This document shows, one piece after another, positions 33,114 through 42,253 of a DNA stretch of 64,000 nucleotides; position 1 is the first letter of the stretch; each line of letters starts with the position of its first letter. The DNA comes from Amycolatopsis methanolica 239 (lineage in GTDB: Bacteria > Actinomycetota > Actinomycetes > Mycobacteriales > Pseudonocardiaceae). The stretch is taken from NCBI RefSeq assembly GCF_000739085.1, contig NZ_CP009110.1:5890001-5954000 (forward strand), given 5' to 3'. The notes beneath the pieces were generated by a model, which worked only from the letters and a program-made list of their open reading frames with translations, had not been told where the DNA came from and did no database searches. A program made the translations under genes and the position numbers.

Positions 33114-34178
33114 ATGCAACACGACGGCAGCGGCCGGATATTCGTGCAGAACCTAAGCAAACACTTCGGCCCGGTCGCCGCGGTGCAGAATCTGAGCTTC
33201 GAGGTCCGGCCCGGCTCGGTCACCGGCTTTCTCGGCCCGAACGGCGCCGGGAAGACCACCACGTTGCGCATGTTGCTCGGCCTGGTCACGCCGTCCGCGG
33301 GTGTCGCCACCATCAACGGCCGCCCGTACCAGCAGCTGGGCAACCCGGCGCAGGTCGTGGGCGCGGTGCTGGAGAACGAGGGCTTCCACCCGAAGCGCAC
33401 CGCGCGGAACCACCTGAAGGTGTACGCCGCGGCGATCGGCGCGCCGGACAACCGCGTCGAGGAGGTGCTGGGCCTGGTCGGCCTTTCCAGCGCCGCGGAC
33501 CGCCGCGCGGGCGGGTTCTCGCTCGGCATGCGGCAGCGGCTGGCGCTGGCGACCGCGCTGCTCGGCAACCCGCAGGTGCTGGTGCTGGACGAGCCGGCGA
33601 ACGGCCTCGACCCGGAGGGAATCGTGTGGCTGCGCAACTTCCTGCGCGCCTACGCCCGCGAAGGGCGCACCGTGCTGGTGTCGAGCCACCTGCTGTCCGA
33701 GGTGGAGCAGACAATCGACCAGGTCGTCATCATCAGTCACGGCGTCACGCGCTACTACGGCCCGCTGGACCAGCTGCGCAGCAGCCAGCAGTCGCGGGTG
33801 CTGGTGCAGGCGGCGGACGCGAACGCTCTGGTGAAAGCGCTTCAGGAGGCCGGTTTCACGCAGGTGGAGCCGACGCCGGACGGGCGCGTCGCGGTGGTCG
33901 GCGCGACCCGTCAGCAGATCGGTGATCTGGTCGCGAAGTCCGGGATCGCGGTGTACGGGATCGAGGAGGAGCGGGCGGACCTGGAGAAGCTGTTCTTCCA
34001 GCTGACCAGCCCCCAATACCCGGGAGCGCAGTACTCGGGAGCGCCGCGGCAGCCATACGGCCAGCCGCCGCAGCAGGGCGGCTGGGGCGGCCCGCCACCG
34101 CCGGGATACCCACCGCAGCAGCAGTACCAGCAAGCACCGCCGCAGCAGGGGCACGGCGGCTGGGGAGGACAGGGCTGA
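33114..34178 (+). CDS. ABC transporter ATP-binding protein with Pro/Gln-rich tail
   Basis: A 354-residue ABC ATPase. ATG at 33114 follows GGGAGGGG. Walker A is GPNGAGKTT, the signature reads FSLGMRQRLALA and Walker B is VLVLDEPANGLDPEG. That is the BcrA/drug-efflux type of cassette, which pairs with a separate six-helix permease. After the ATPase core (about residue 300) comes an odd 50-residue tail rich in Pro, Gln, Gly and Tyr (GQPPQQGGWGGPPPPGYPPQ). This tail is not part of the ABC fold and may be disordered. The TGA overlaps the permease ATG by one base. Confidence 0.92.
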   Translation: MQHDGSGRIFVQNLSKHFGPVAAVQNLSFEVRPGSVTGFLGPNGAGKTTTLRMLLGLVTPSAGVATINGRPYQQLGNPAQVVGAVLENEGFHPKRTARNHLKVYAAAIGAPDNRVEEVLGLVGLSSAADRRAGGFSLGMRQRLALATALLGNPQVLVLDEPANGLDPEGIVWLRNFLRAYAREGRTVLVSSHLLSEVEQTIDQVVIISHGVTRYYGPLDQLRSSQQSRVLVQAADANALVKALQEAGFTQVEPTPDGRVAVVGATRQQIGDLVAKSGIAVYGIEEERADLEKLFFQLTSPQYPGAQYSGAPRQPYGQPPQQGGWGGPPPPGYPPQQQYQQAPPQQGHGGWGGQG

Positions 34179-35059
34179 TGGGCCGGTTGATCAAGGCGGA
34201 GTTCCGCAAGACGCTCAGCCTCAACACCTGGTGGATCCTGATCATCCCGCTGGTGCTGGTCGCGTTCTGGATGTCGTTCGCGTGGGGCAGGATCACCAAC
34301 GACTTCGCCGACTGGATCGGCTCCGGTACCGCGCGGATCATCGCCGAGCAGGCCGGGGTGTCCGCCGACGCGCTGCCGGTCGGGCTGCTGAGCATCGCGC
34401 ACGGCGTGAACATCGCGCAGCTGGTCCCGGCGATCTTCGGCGTGTTCGCGCTTGCCGGTGAGTACAACAGCAAGACGATCACGACGACGTTCCTCACGGC
34501 GCCGAACCGGGTGTCCGCGCTGACCGCGAAGATGATCACCTACATCCTGTGGGGCGCGCTCTACGGTCTGCTCAGCTTCGCGGTGTCGGCGCTGGCCACG
34601 GCCATCACGGTGGACAGCGACCGGCTGCCCACCGGCGGTCAGTGGCTCGCGGCGTTCGGCGCGACGGTGCTCGCCTACATCCTGGTGACGCTGTTCGGCA
34701 TCGGGTTCGGCGCGGTGCTCAACAAGGTCGTGCTGGCCGTGATCCTGCTGATCGGGTACTTCCTGATCGTGGAGAACGTGCTGGTCATCGCGATGTGGAA
34801 CACCACCGACGTGCTGGGCGCGATCCTGCCGAACAGCACCGCGAACGGCATCGTCGGCGGTGTCGCGGCGGAGGCGTTCGGCATCGACTCGATCAACCTG
34901 CCGGGTGGTGTGGAGCACTGGGACAAGCTGGGGCTGCAGCTCTCGGCCGGTGCGCCGGGCCTGATCTCGTGGTGGGCCGCCGCGCTGGTGTTCCTGGCTT
35001 GGACACTGGTGTTTTTCGTCGGTGGCTGGGCCTCCAACCAGCGCCGCGACATCACGTAG
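34178..35059 (+). CDS. ABC-2-type transporter permease
   Basis: A 293-residue membrane protein with about six hydrophobic helices (NTWWILIIPLVLVAFWMSF, VPAIFGVFALAGEYNSKTI, ILWGALYGLLSFAVSALATA, then three more). The GEYNSKTITTTFLTAPNR motif after helix 2 is usual for the ABC-2 permeases that partner BcrA-like ATPases. It overlaps the ATPase gene by one base, so both subunits are made together. Probable exporter of a hydrophobic compound; the substrate is unknown. Confidence 0.92.
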   Translation: MGRLIKAEFRKTLSLNTWWILIIPLVLVAFWMSFAWGRITNDFADWIGSGTARIIAEQAGVSADALPVGLLSIAHGVNIAQLVPAIFGVFALAGEYNSKTITTTFLTAPNRVSALTAKMITYILWGALYGLLSFAVSALATAITVDSDRLPTGGQWLAAFGATVLAYILVTLFGIGFGAVLNKVVLAVILLIGYFLIVENVLVIAMWNTTDVLGAILPNSTANGIVGGVAAEAFGIDSINLPGGVEHWDKLGLQLSAGAPGLISWWAAALVFLAWTLVFFVGGWASNQRRDIT

Positions 35060-35081
35060 GCGCACACGCGCATAACCTGGC

Positions 35082-38000
35082 GTGGTGACTGTCGCACCAC
35101 CACGCACTGTCGAAAACCCCGGGACCGGATGGATCCGCCGGCTGGCCGCGGCCTGCTGGCGCCATCCGGTCCTGGTCGTCTCCTCGCTCGCCGCGGCGGT
35201 GTTGAGCGTCGGCCTGCAGGCCGCGAGCCCGCTGCTGGTGAAGGTCGCCGTGGACGACGCGGTGGCCTCGCAGACCGGGCGGCTCGGCCTGCTGGTCGCG
35301 GGGCTGATCGGCGTGCAGCTGCTCATGTTCGGCACCGCGTTCGTCCGCCGCTACCTCGGCGGGCGGCTAGCGCTGGACGTGCAGCACGACCTGCGCCAGC
35401 GGGTGTTCGACTCGGTGTCCCGGCTGGACGGTGGCAAGCAGGACTCGCTGCGCACCGGCCAGGTGGTGTCGCGGGCGATCACCGATCTGCAGCTGGTCGT
35501 GTCGCTGTTGTTCGTGGTGCCGCTGTCGGCGGGCTCGGTCGTGTTCGCGGTGTTCTCGGTCGCCGCGATGCTGTGGATGTCGCCCGGCCTGACGGTGATC
35601 GCGTTGATCGTGGTGCCCGCGGTCGCGATCGTCGCGGGGATGGCCCGCAAGCGCCTGTTCCCGGCCACCTGGTCGGCGCAGCAGCGGGCGGCGGACCTGG
35701 CGCAGCACGTCGAGGAGACCGTCACCGGCGTCCGCGTCGTGAAGGGCTTCGGGCAGGAGGCCAGGGAGGTCGCGCGGCTGGAGAAGACCGCGCGGCGGCT
35801 GTTCGCCGAGCGGCTGCGCGCGGCGCGGCTGGCCGCGGTGCCCACGGCGACGACGTCCGCGCTGCCCGCGGCTGGGCAGGTCGCGGTGCTGGCCTTCGGC
35901 GGCATCCTGGCGCTCAACGGGCAGGTCACGCTCGGGACGTTCCTCGCGTTCGCCAGCTACGTCTCCGGCCTGATCGGACCGGCCCGCATGATGTCGGCGC
36001 TGGTGGTGCAGGCCCAGCTGACCCGCGCCGGCGCGGAACGCGTGTACGAGCTGGTGGACGCCCAGCCGGAGGTCACCGATCCGGTGGATCCAGAGCCGCT
36101 GCCGGACGGCCCGCTCGGCATCGAGCTGGACGACGTGCGCTTCGGCTACACGCGGTCGGAACCGGTCCTGGACGGGCTTAGTCTGCGTGCGGAACCCGGC
36201 GAGACGCTGGCGCTGGTCGGCACGGCTGGTTCCGGCAAGTCGACGATCTCGTTGCTGCTGCCCCGGTTCTACGACGCGCACTCGGGCAGCGTGCGGCTGG
36301 GCGGCTGCGACGTGCGGGACGTGAAGCTGCCGGAACTGCGGCAGGCGATCGGCGTGGTGTTCGAAGAGGCGTTCCTGTTCTCCACGTCCATCCGCGACAA
36401 CATCGCCTACGGCCGCCCGGACGCGAGCGACGAGGAGGTGATCGCCGCCGCGAAGGCGGCGGAGGCGCACGAGTTCATCTCCGAGCTGCCGGACGGCTAC
36501 GACACCCAGGTCGGTGAACGCGGCCTGACGCTGTCGGGCGGTCAGCGGCAGCGGCTGGGCCTGGCGCGGGCGCTGCTGACCGATCCGCGGGTGCTGATCC
36601 TGGACGACGCGACGTCCGCGGTGGACACGGTCACCGAGGCGGCGATCTACGAGACGCTGCGCTCGGTCACCGCGACCCGCACGACGTTGCTGATCGCGCA
36701 CCGCAAATCGACGTTGTCGCTCGCCGACCGGATCGCGGTGCTCGACGCCGGCCGGGTGGTGGACGTCGGCACCTACGACGAGCTGGCGGAGCGGTGCGAG
36801 CTGTTCCGCGAGCTGATCGCCGGGCCTGGCGAAGGTGTGGAGAACGTGCACAAGCGCGACTGCGTGGCGAGCCCGGAAACCGGGACCACGCCCGCGCTGT
36901 GGCCGGAGACCGGCGAGCGGGACGCGGTCGACGAGCTGGCCGAAGCGGCGCAGCAGCGGAACGCGCCGGCGCCGATGCCAGGCGGCGGGGGCATGGGCGC
37001 GAGCAGCGCGCTCAACGCGCCGCCGACGGCCGAACTGCTGGAGGGCGTGCGCAAATTGCCGCCTGCCAGGGACCGGCCCGCGCTGGATCCGGACTCGGTG
37101 ACCGCGCCCGATCCGAGGTTCCGCCTGGGTTCCGCGCTGCGTCCGGTGCGTGCGCTGCTGATCGCCGCGGTGCTGCTGGTCGGGCTGGACGCGGCGGCGT
37201 CGATCGCGTTGCCCGCGCTGTACCAGCAGGGCGTCGACCACGGTGTGCGTCCCGGCCTGGCGTGGGTGGTGTGGCTGTGCGCCGGGGTCGGCGCGGTGAT
37301 CATCGCGGTGGACTGGTTCGTGATCGCGGCGCAGACGCGGATCACCGCGCGGGCCGGTGAGACGGTGCTGTACTCGCTGCGGGTGCGCAGCTACGCGCAC
37401 CTGCAGCGACTCGGGCTCGACTACTACGAGCGCGAACTGTCCGGCAAGATCATGACGCGGATGACGACGGACGTGGACGCGTTGTCGACGTTCCTGCAGA
37501 CCGGTGTCGCGCAGGCGGTGATCAGCGCGCTGACGCTGATCGGGATCACCGGGGCGCTGCTGATCACCGACGTGTCGCTGGCCCTGTACGCGTTGTCCGT
37601 GGTGCCGGTGCTGGTGATCGCGACGGTCATCTTCCGGCGCCTGTCCAGTGCGGCGTACACCGAGGCGCGGGAGAAGGTCAGCGCCGTGAACGCCGACATG
37701 CAGGAGAACGTGAGCGGTCTGCGGGTCGCGCAGGCGTACAGCCGGGAGGAGCGGTCGGCCGAGGACTTCGCGTCGAGGAGCGACGCGTACCGCCGTTCGC
37801 GGCTGCGGGCCCAGCGGTATGTGGCGACGTACTTCCCGTTCGTGACACTGCTTTCCGGTGTCGCCGAGGCGATCGTCTTGATAGCGGGCGCGAACCGGGT
37901 CGCGGACGGCACCCTGGCGGTCGGTGTGCTGCTGGCGTTCCTGCTGTACCTGAACCTGTTCTTCTCGCCGATCCAGCAGTTGTCGTCGGTGTTCGACGGG

Positions 38001-38828
38001 TACCAGCAGGCGAAGGTCGGCCTGCACCGGATCGGCGACCTGCTGCGCACCCCGACGTCGGTGCCGCCGCCCACGGACCCGGTGCCGGTGCCCGAACGCC
38101 TGCGCGGCGAGGTCGCGTTCGACGCCGTGGACTTCTCCTACACCGGTACGGAATCCCTTGCCCTGACGGATGTTTCGCTGAAGGTGTCGCCGGGCGAGAC
38201 GGTCGCCCTGGTCGGCGCGACCGGCGCCGGGAAGTCCACAGTGGTCAAGCTGGCGGCACGGTTCTACGATGCGACGAGCGGCAAGGTGAGCATCGACGGG
38301 GTCGACGTGCGAGACTACGACCTGGCCGGGCTGCACCGGCGGATGGGCGTCGTGCCGCAGGAGGCGCACCTGTTCTCCGGCACCGTGGCCGACAACGTCC
38401 GGTACGGCAACCCATCCGCGTCGGACGCCGAGGTCGAAGCCGCGGTGCGCGCGGTCGGCGCGGTGGACGCGATCGCCGCCCTGCCGCAGGGTTTCCACCA
38501 GCCGGTGGGCGAACGAGGCCGGTCGTTGTCCGCGGGGCAACGGCAACTGGTCGCACTGGCCCGCGCGGAACTGGTGGACCCGGATGTGCTGCTACTCGAC
38601 GAGGCGACGGCCGCACTGGACCCGTCCGCGGAAGCCACGGTCCTCGCCGCAACGGAAACGGTGGCCAAACGCCGCACGACTTTCGTGGTCGCACACCGCC
38701 TGGCGACAGCCTCTCGCGCGGACCGGATCGTGGTGCTCGACCACGGACGAATCGTGGAACAGGGCACCCACGAAGAATTGCTGGCGGCGAACGGCCACTA
38801 CGCACAACTGTGGAAAACAGGCGCATAG
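35082..38828 (+). CDS. Fused double ABC exporter (two TMD-NBD halves)
   Basis: A 1,248-residue protein containing two full half-transporters in tandem. Half 1 has six helices, then Walker A GTAGSGKS near residue 380, LSGGQ near 483 and Walker B LILDDATSAVD. The catalytic Glu after Walker B is replaced by Asp. Half 2 has Walker A GATGAGKS near 1045, signature LSAGQ and intact LLLDEATAALD near 1172. So one of the two ATP sites is expected to be weak, as in asymmetric ABC exporters. A 90-residue Pro-rich linker joins the halves. The arrangement and size resemble Rv0194 of M. tuberculosis, a multidrug exporter. GTG start, probably leaderless. The last codons lie within an intergenic repeat. Confidence 0.94.
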   Translation: MVTVAPPRTVENPGTGWIRRLAAACWRHPVLVVSSLAAAVLSVGLQAASPLLVKVAVDDAVASQTGRLGLLVAGLIGVQLLMFGTAFVRRYLGGRLALDVQHDLRQRVFDSVSRLDGGKQDSLRTGQVVSRAITDLQLVVSLLFVVPLSAGSVVFAVFSVAAMLWMSPGLTVIALIVVPAVAIVAGMARKRLFPATWSAQQRAADLAQHVEETVTGVRVVKGFGQEAREVARLEKTARRLFAERLRAARLAAVPTATTSALPAAGQVAVLAFGGILALNGQVTLGTFLAFASYVSGLIGPARMMSALVVQAQLTRAGAERVYELVDAQPEVTDPVDPEPLPDGPLGIELDDVRFGYTRSEPVLDGLSLRAEPGETLALVGTAGSGKSTISLLLPRFYDAHSGSVRLGGCDVRDVKLPELRQAIGVVFEEAFLFSTSIRDNIAYGRPDASDEEVIAAAKAAEAHEFISELPDGYDTQVGERGLTLSGGQRQRLGLARALLTDPRVLILDDATSAVDTVTEAAIYETLRSVTATRTTLLIAHRKSTLSLADRIAVLDAGRVVDVGTYDELAERCELFRELIAGPGEGVENVHKRDCVASPETGTTPALWPETGERDAVDELAEAAQQRNAPAPMPGGGGMGASSALNAPPTAELLEGVRKLPPARDRPALDPDSVTAPDPRFRLGSALRPVRALLIAAVLLVGLDAAASIALPALYQQGVDHGVRPGLAWVVWLCAGVGAVIIAVDWFVIAAQTRITARAGETVLYSLRVRSYAHLQRLGLDYYERELSGKIMTRMTTDVDALSTFLQTGVAQAVISALTLIGITGALLITDVSLALYALSVVPVLVIATVIFRRLSSAAYTEAREKVSAVNADMQENVSGLRVAQAYSREERSAEDFASRSDAYRRSRLRAQRYVATYFPFVTLLSGVAEAIVLIAGANRVADGTLAVGVLLAFLLYLNLFFSPIQQLSSVFDGYQQAKVGLHRIGDLLRTPTSVPPPTDPVPVPERLRGEVAFDAVDFSYTGTESLALTDVSLKVSPGETVALVGATGAGKSTVVKLAARFYDATSGKVSIDGVDVRDYDLAGLHRRMGVVPQEAHLFSGTVADNVRYGNPSASDAEVEAAVRAVGAVDAIAALPQGFHQPVGERGRSLSAGQRQLVALARAELVDPDVLLLDEATAALDPSAEATVLAATETVAKRRTTFVVAHRLATASRADRIVVLDHGRIVEQGTHEELLAANGHYAQLWKTGA

Positions 38829-39122
38829 CGCCAATCTTTGAACCAAGGTAGCTGGGTGGTCCTCCCGGAGCCTGCCCGTCCGGCGAGGACTATCTCTTGA
38901 TCTTTAAACCCGCGCTGTCGCGGGAAAAACGCCTCACGGCGCTTAAAAGGTCACCTTCGCCCCCCCCCGTGTTTTCAGTCGCCGAGCAGGCGTGTCAAGG
39001 CGGGAAAGAGCACCTTGACCCCGCTGATCGGCGACCAAAGATCGGCTGTGGATCGGGGGCGGGGGAGGTCTGGTTGGGGTAGTCGGTGCTGTTGCGTTGC
39101 CGGGCGGCGGTTTGGTGGTGGT
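38818..39122 (+). repeat. Intergenic repeat, copy B
   Basis: This copy begins inside the ABC exporter's last codons (ACAGGCGCATAGCGCCA) and runs to the TAA of the convergent oxidase. It shares CCAAGGTAGCTGGGTGGTC and the 3' block from AAAGATCGGCTGTGG to GTTGCGTTGCCGG with copy A in the same orientation. The 5' block TCTTTGAACCAAGGTAGC and GGCGAGGACT...TTGATCTTTA match copy C, which is inverted. A hairpin around CGCCTCACGGCG is kept. There is no open reading frame of interest. Confidence 0.8.
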
Positions 39123-40502
39123 TTAGGCGAAGACTTTGCCTGGGTTCAGAATGCCGTGTGGGTCCAGCGCATTCTTGACCGCGCGGTGCATCTCCAGCAC
39201 CTCGGGGCTCACCTCGCGACGCAAGCCGCCGCGTTTGAGCAGTCCGATTCCGTGCTCGCCGGTCACCGTGCCGCCCAGCTCTACCGCGTCGGCGATGATG
39301 TCCTCGAATGCGGCCTGCGCCCGTAGCCGAGCCGCGTCGTCTCCGATCGGTGTGATGAGCAACGGGTGGAGGTTTCCGTCGCCGGCGTGGGCGATGTTCG
39401 CGATCAGCGTGTCGTGCCTGGCGGCGGCCTTCTCTATCCGGGCCAGCATCTCCGGCACCAGCGCTCGCGGCACGCACACGTCCTCGGTGAGCACCGGGCC
39501 GAGCCGCTCCAGTGCGGGGTACGCCAGGCGCCGTGCGTCGAACAGTGCTTCGGCCTCGTGCTCGTCCGTGGACAGCGCCGCCCAGGTCGCGCCGGCCTCC
39601 TCGAAACACCGCAGGATCGTCCGCGCCTCCTCCTCGCCGGCGTGGCCGGGGGTGTCGACGCGGCCCAGGAGCACGACGTTCGCCTCCGTGGACAGGCCCA
39701 TGTTCTTCCACGCGTCGACCGCCTCCAGGCAGTGCCGGTCGACCAGCTCCAGCGCGGACGGGATCACCCCGGACGCGGACACCGCGCTGACCGCCTCGCC
39801 CGCGGCGATCACCGAGTCGAAGTACCCGGCGATGGTGCGCTCAGCCTCACGCCGCGGACGCAGCCGCACCGTCACCTCGGTGATCACGCCGAGCGTGCCC
39901 TCGGAGCCGACCATCAGGCCGCACAGGTCGTACCCGGCGACGCCCTTCGCCGTGCGACGGCCCAGCCGCACGACCTCGCCGCGCCCGGTGACCACCTCGA
40001 GCGCCAGCACGTAGTCCCTGGTCACGCCGTACTTGACGCAGCACAGCCCGCCGGCGTTGGTGGCCACGTTCCCGCCGATCGTGGACCACGGCGAGCTCGC
40101 CGGGTCCGGCGGGTACCACAGCCCCTGCTCGGCGCAGGCCGCCCGCAGGTCGTCGTTCACCACGCCCGGCTGCACCACCGCGAGCCGCTCGGCGCGGTCG
40201 ATCTCCAGCACCGAGTCCATCGACTCGAACGAGATCATGATGCAACCGTCGACGGCGTTCGCCCCGCCGGACAGGCCCGTCCCGGCCCCGCGGGGCACCA
40301 CCGGGATCCGGTGCTCCACCGCGAACCGCACGACGTCGCGCACCTCGGCGGTCGCGCGCGGCCGCACCACCGCGGCGGCCTGCCCGTATTCGGCCCATTC
40401 CGCGTGGTCCTGCAGGTAGGACTCGACCACGGCCGGGTCGTCAACCACGCGCTCGGCCGGAACGACCCGCCTCAGGGCGGCCACCAGTGTCGGGGAATCC
40501 AT
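39123..40502 (-). CDS. FAD-linked oxidase, GlcD/D-lactate dehydrogenase type
   Basis: A 459-residue flavoprotein of the GlcD/D-2-hydroxyacid dehydrogenase group. The FAD-binding PCMH domain contains VVPRGAGTGLSGGA and STIGGNVATNAGG. The C-terminal FAD-oxidase C domain has metal-binding NIAHAGDGNLHPL and ends GTVTGEHGIGLLKR...LDPHGILNPGKVFA. It oxidises glycolate or D-lactate and passes electrons to a quinone or another carrier. ATG at 40502 follows GGTGGAGG. It stands alone; no glcE/glcF partners are near. Its stop borders repeat copy B. Confidence 0.94.
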   Translation of the reverse strand: MDSPTLVAALRRVVPAERVVDDPAVVESYLQDHAEWAEYGQAAAVVRPRATAEVRDVVRFAVEHRIPVVPRGAGTGLSGGANAVDGCIMISFESMDSVLEIDRAERLAVVQPGVVNDDLRAACAEQGLWYPPDPASSPWSTIGGNVATNAGGLCCVKYGVTRDYVLALEVVTGRGEVVRLGRRTAKGVAGYDLCGLMVGSEGTLGVITEVTVRLRPRREAERTIAGYFDSVIAAGEAVSAVSASGVIPSALELVDRHCLEAVDAWKNMGLSTEANVVLLGRVDTPGHAGEEEARTILRCFEEAGATWAALSTDEHEAEALFDARRLAYPALERLGPVLTEDVCVPRALVPEMLARIEKAAARHDTLIANIAHAGDGNLHPLLITPIGDDAARLRAQAAFEDIIADAVELGGTVTGEHGIGLLKRGGLRREVSPEVLEMHRAVKNALDPHGILNPGKVFA

Positions 40503-40583
40503 CACAACCTCCACCGAGCAGGCTACCGGTGTGACGACGGCCTCGGGGCACGCTGAGCGGCAGGTGAGACGCCCGCTACAGCC

Positions 40584-41396
40584 TCAGGTCACCGCGGCGA
40601 CGGCGCGATCCCTGGCCTGCTCACCGACCTCGGGCACCACGTAGCCGCGCGCCCGGATGTGCGCGACCAGCTCCGGGTCCGGCGGGACACCGTGCTCACG
40701 CAGGTAGTGGGTCACCGCGCCCGGCCACACCCAGTGGCCGTCGGTGCGGAAGTTCAACGGCACCGACGGCGGCTCCTCCGGTGCGAACTCGTCGACGGCG
40801 TAGCTGCGCGCGGCCAGCACGACCGGCGCGGCCTCCAGGTACGCGAGGACACGCGCCCGCTCCTCCGGGGCGAGCGGCTCCCGGCGCACGATCGGGCGCC
40901 CGTCGGAGTCGAGCCCGTCGTACACGCGCGGCGAGCGCACCAGGGTGTCCACTTCGGACCGCGGCTGGGCCCGTTCCCGCAACCACGCCGGCACGAACTC
41001 CTCGGCACGCGGGAAGAACCGGAGCTCGTCGGCGAACCCGATCGGCGGCGGCACCTGACGCCACCGCGGCTCGTGGTCGATGACGTAGTCGACCTGCGGC
41101 GGGCGGCCCGGGTCGAACACCACCACCGCCGCGAGCCACGTCCCCCGGCCCGGCTGGTACATGCCCGCCCGCAGCCGCCCGAGCAACTGGACCATCGGCG
41201 GGGGCGGCGGCACCGGCCGCGCGGCCCCGTCCGGCCCGACGACGGCGACGTCCACCTCGACGTGCCGCCCGGCGGCGCGGTACTCGGCCCGCATCTGACG
41301 CCACCCCGGCGGCACGGCGCCCGCGAGCACCTGCCCGGCCTGGGCGAGGATCTGCCACTGCTGCTGCGGGGTCAGCGGCGCGAACGGCTGGTTCAC
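40584..41396 (-). CDS. Putative second immunity/accessory protein of the toxin cassette
   Basis: A 270-residue protein starting at GTG 41396, overlapping the stop of the Imm49-like gene (GTGA). The N-terminal half (PGWRQMRAEYRAAGRHVEVD, then GTWLAAVVVFDPGRPPQVDY) has the beta-strand pattern seen in small immunity-type proteins found beside secreted toxins. The C-terminal half (PLNFRTDGHWVWPGAVTHYL, then REHGVPPDPELVAHI) looks like a separate folded domain found near actinobacterial secreted toxins. There are no membrane helices and no enzyme motif. It is the last gene of the five-gene cassette. A role in protecting the cell is inferred from position only. Confidence 0.7.
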   Translation of the reverse strand: MNQPFAPLTPQQQWQILAQAGQVLAGAVPPGWRQMRAEYRAAGRHVEVDVAVVGPDGAARPVPPPPPMVQLLGRLRAGMYQPGRGTWLAAVVVFDPGRPPQVDYVIDHEPRWRQVPPPIGFADELRFFPRAEEFVPAWLRERAQPRSEVDTLVRSPRVYDGLDSDGRPIVRREPLAPEERARVLAYLEAAPVVLAARSYAVDEFAPEEPPSVPLNFRTDGHWVWPGAVTHYLREHGVPPDPELVAHIRARGYVVPEVGEQARDRAVAAVT

Positions 41397-42232
41397 GGCC
41401 GCGAGCCGGACAGCAGACCGGCGGGCAGGTAGTCCGACTCGACGTCGAGGGTGAACCCGACGGCCTGCCCCAGCACGGCGACGGCGAGCGGGGCGAGCGC
41501 GACGAACCCTTCGGAGTCGGTGGCCCGGTCACGCGCCGTCCAGTACTCACGGTGCAGCTCCAGCGCCTGCACCAGGGCGTCGTTGAAGCGCTCCGCGTCG
41601 CGGCGGAGGATGTAGTAGAACATCTTGATCGGCGGGTACACCAGCTGCAGCATCGCGCCCCGCGGGGTGATGCGCGCCGAGTCCGGGTCGGTGCCGTCCA
41701 TCGCGGGCGTGAACATCGACGGTGGCACCCGCTCGCGGCGCAGGAACGCCTGCAGCGACTCGATCCACGGGTACACGTACGGATCGTGGTCGACGCCGGA
41801 GGCGCGGAGCAGGTCCAGCGGCACGGCGCACAACTCCTGGACACGGGCGTCGTCGCGCAGCACCACCGCGTACCACACCGCGGTCAGCCACTTGCCCGCG
41901 TTGGCGTGCCTGGCCGGACCGGTCGCCGGGAGCTGGAACCGGTTGTCCCCCAACTGGTATCCGACCGCGCCCTCGCTCGCCCCGGCCATCGCGAACGTCG
42001 CCGCGGCCGCCTGGCCGGTGAGGTCGAACGCGCGCCAGGTCGCCGGGTCCGCGGCGCCCGGGTCGAGGACCGTGCGGTTCCGCGCGACCAGCCCGGCCCA
42101 CCGGAAGACCGTGTCGACCGCGTCGGCCTTCTTCTCGACGTAGCCGAGGAACTGCCCCAGCCTCGGCTCGGCGGCTTCCACCTCACGGCTCGCGGCCTCG
42201 CGGTCGACGGGGTGCCGGGGAACGGTCGTCAT
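41393..42232 (-). CDS. Imm49-family immunity protein
   Basis: A 279-residue soluble helical protein. The C-terminal block EYWTARDRATDSEGFVALAP, then VGFTLDVESDYLPAGLL is the signature of Imm49 proteins of actinobacterial polymorphic toxin systems. The N-terminal part (YVEKKADAVDTVFRWAGL) and the middle YPWIESLQAFLRRER also fit. It follows the toxin gene by 21 nt and overlaps the next gene. It should bind and block the C-terminal nuclease of the toxin (inference). ATG at 42232. Confidence 0.82.
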   Translation of the reverse strand: MTTVPRHPVDREAASREVEAAEPRLGQFLGYVEKKADAVDTVFRWAGLVARNRTVLDPGAADPATWRAFDLTGQAAAATFAMAGASEGAVGYQLGDNRFQLPATGPARHANAGKWLTAVWYAVVLRDDARVQELCAVPLDLLRASGVDHDPYVYPWIESLQAFLRRERVPPSMFTPAMDGTDPDSARITPRGAMLQLVYPPIKMFYYILRRDAERFNDALVQALELHREYWTARDRATDSEGFVALAPLAVAVLGQAVGFTLDVESDYLPAGLLSGSRP

Positions 42233-42253
42233 GAAGTCGCTGTCCTCACGTCG

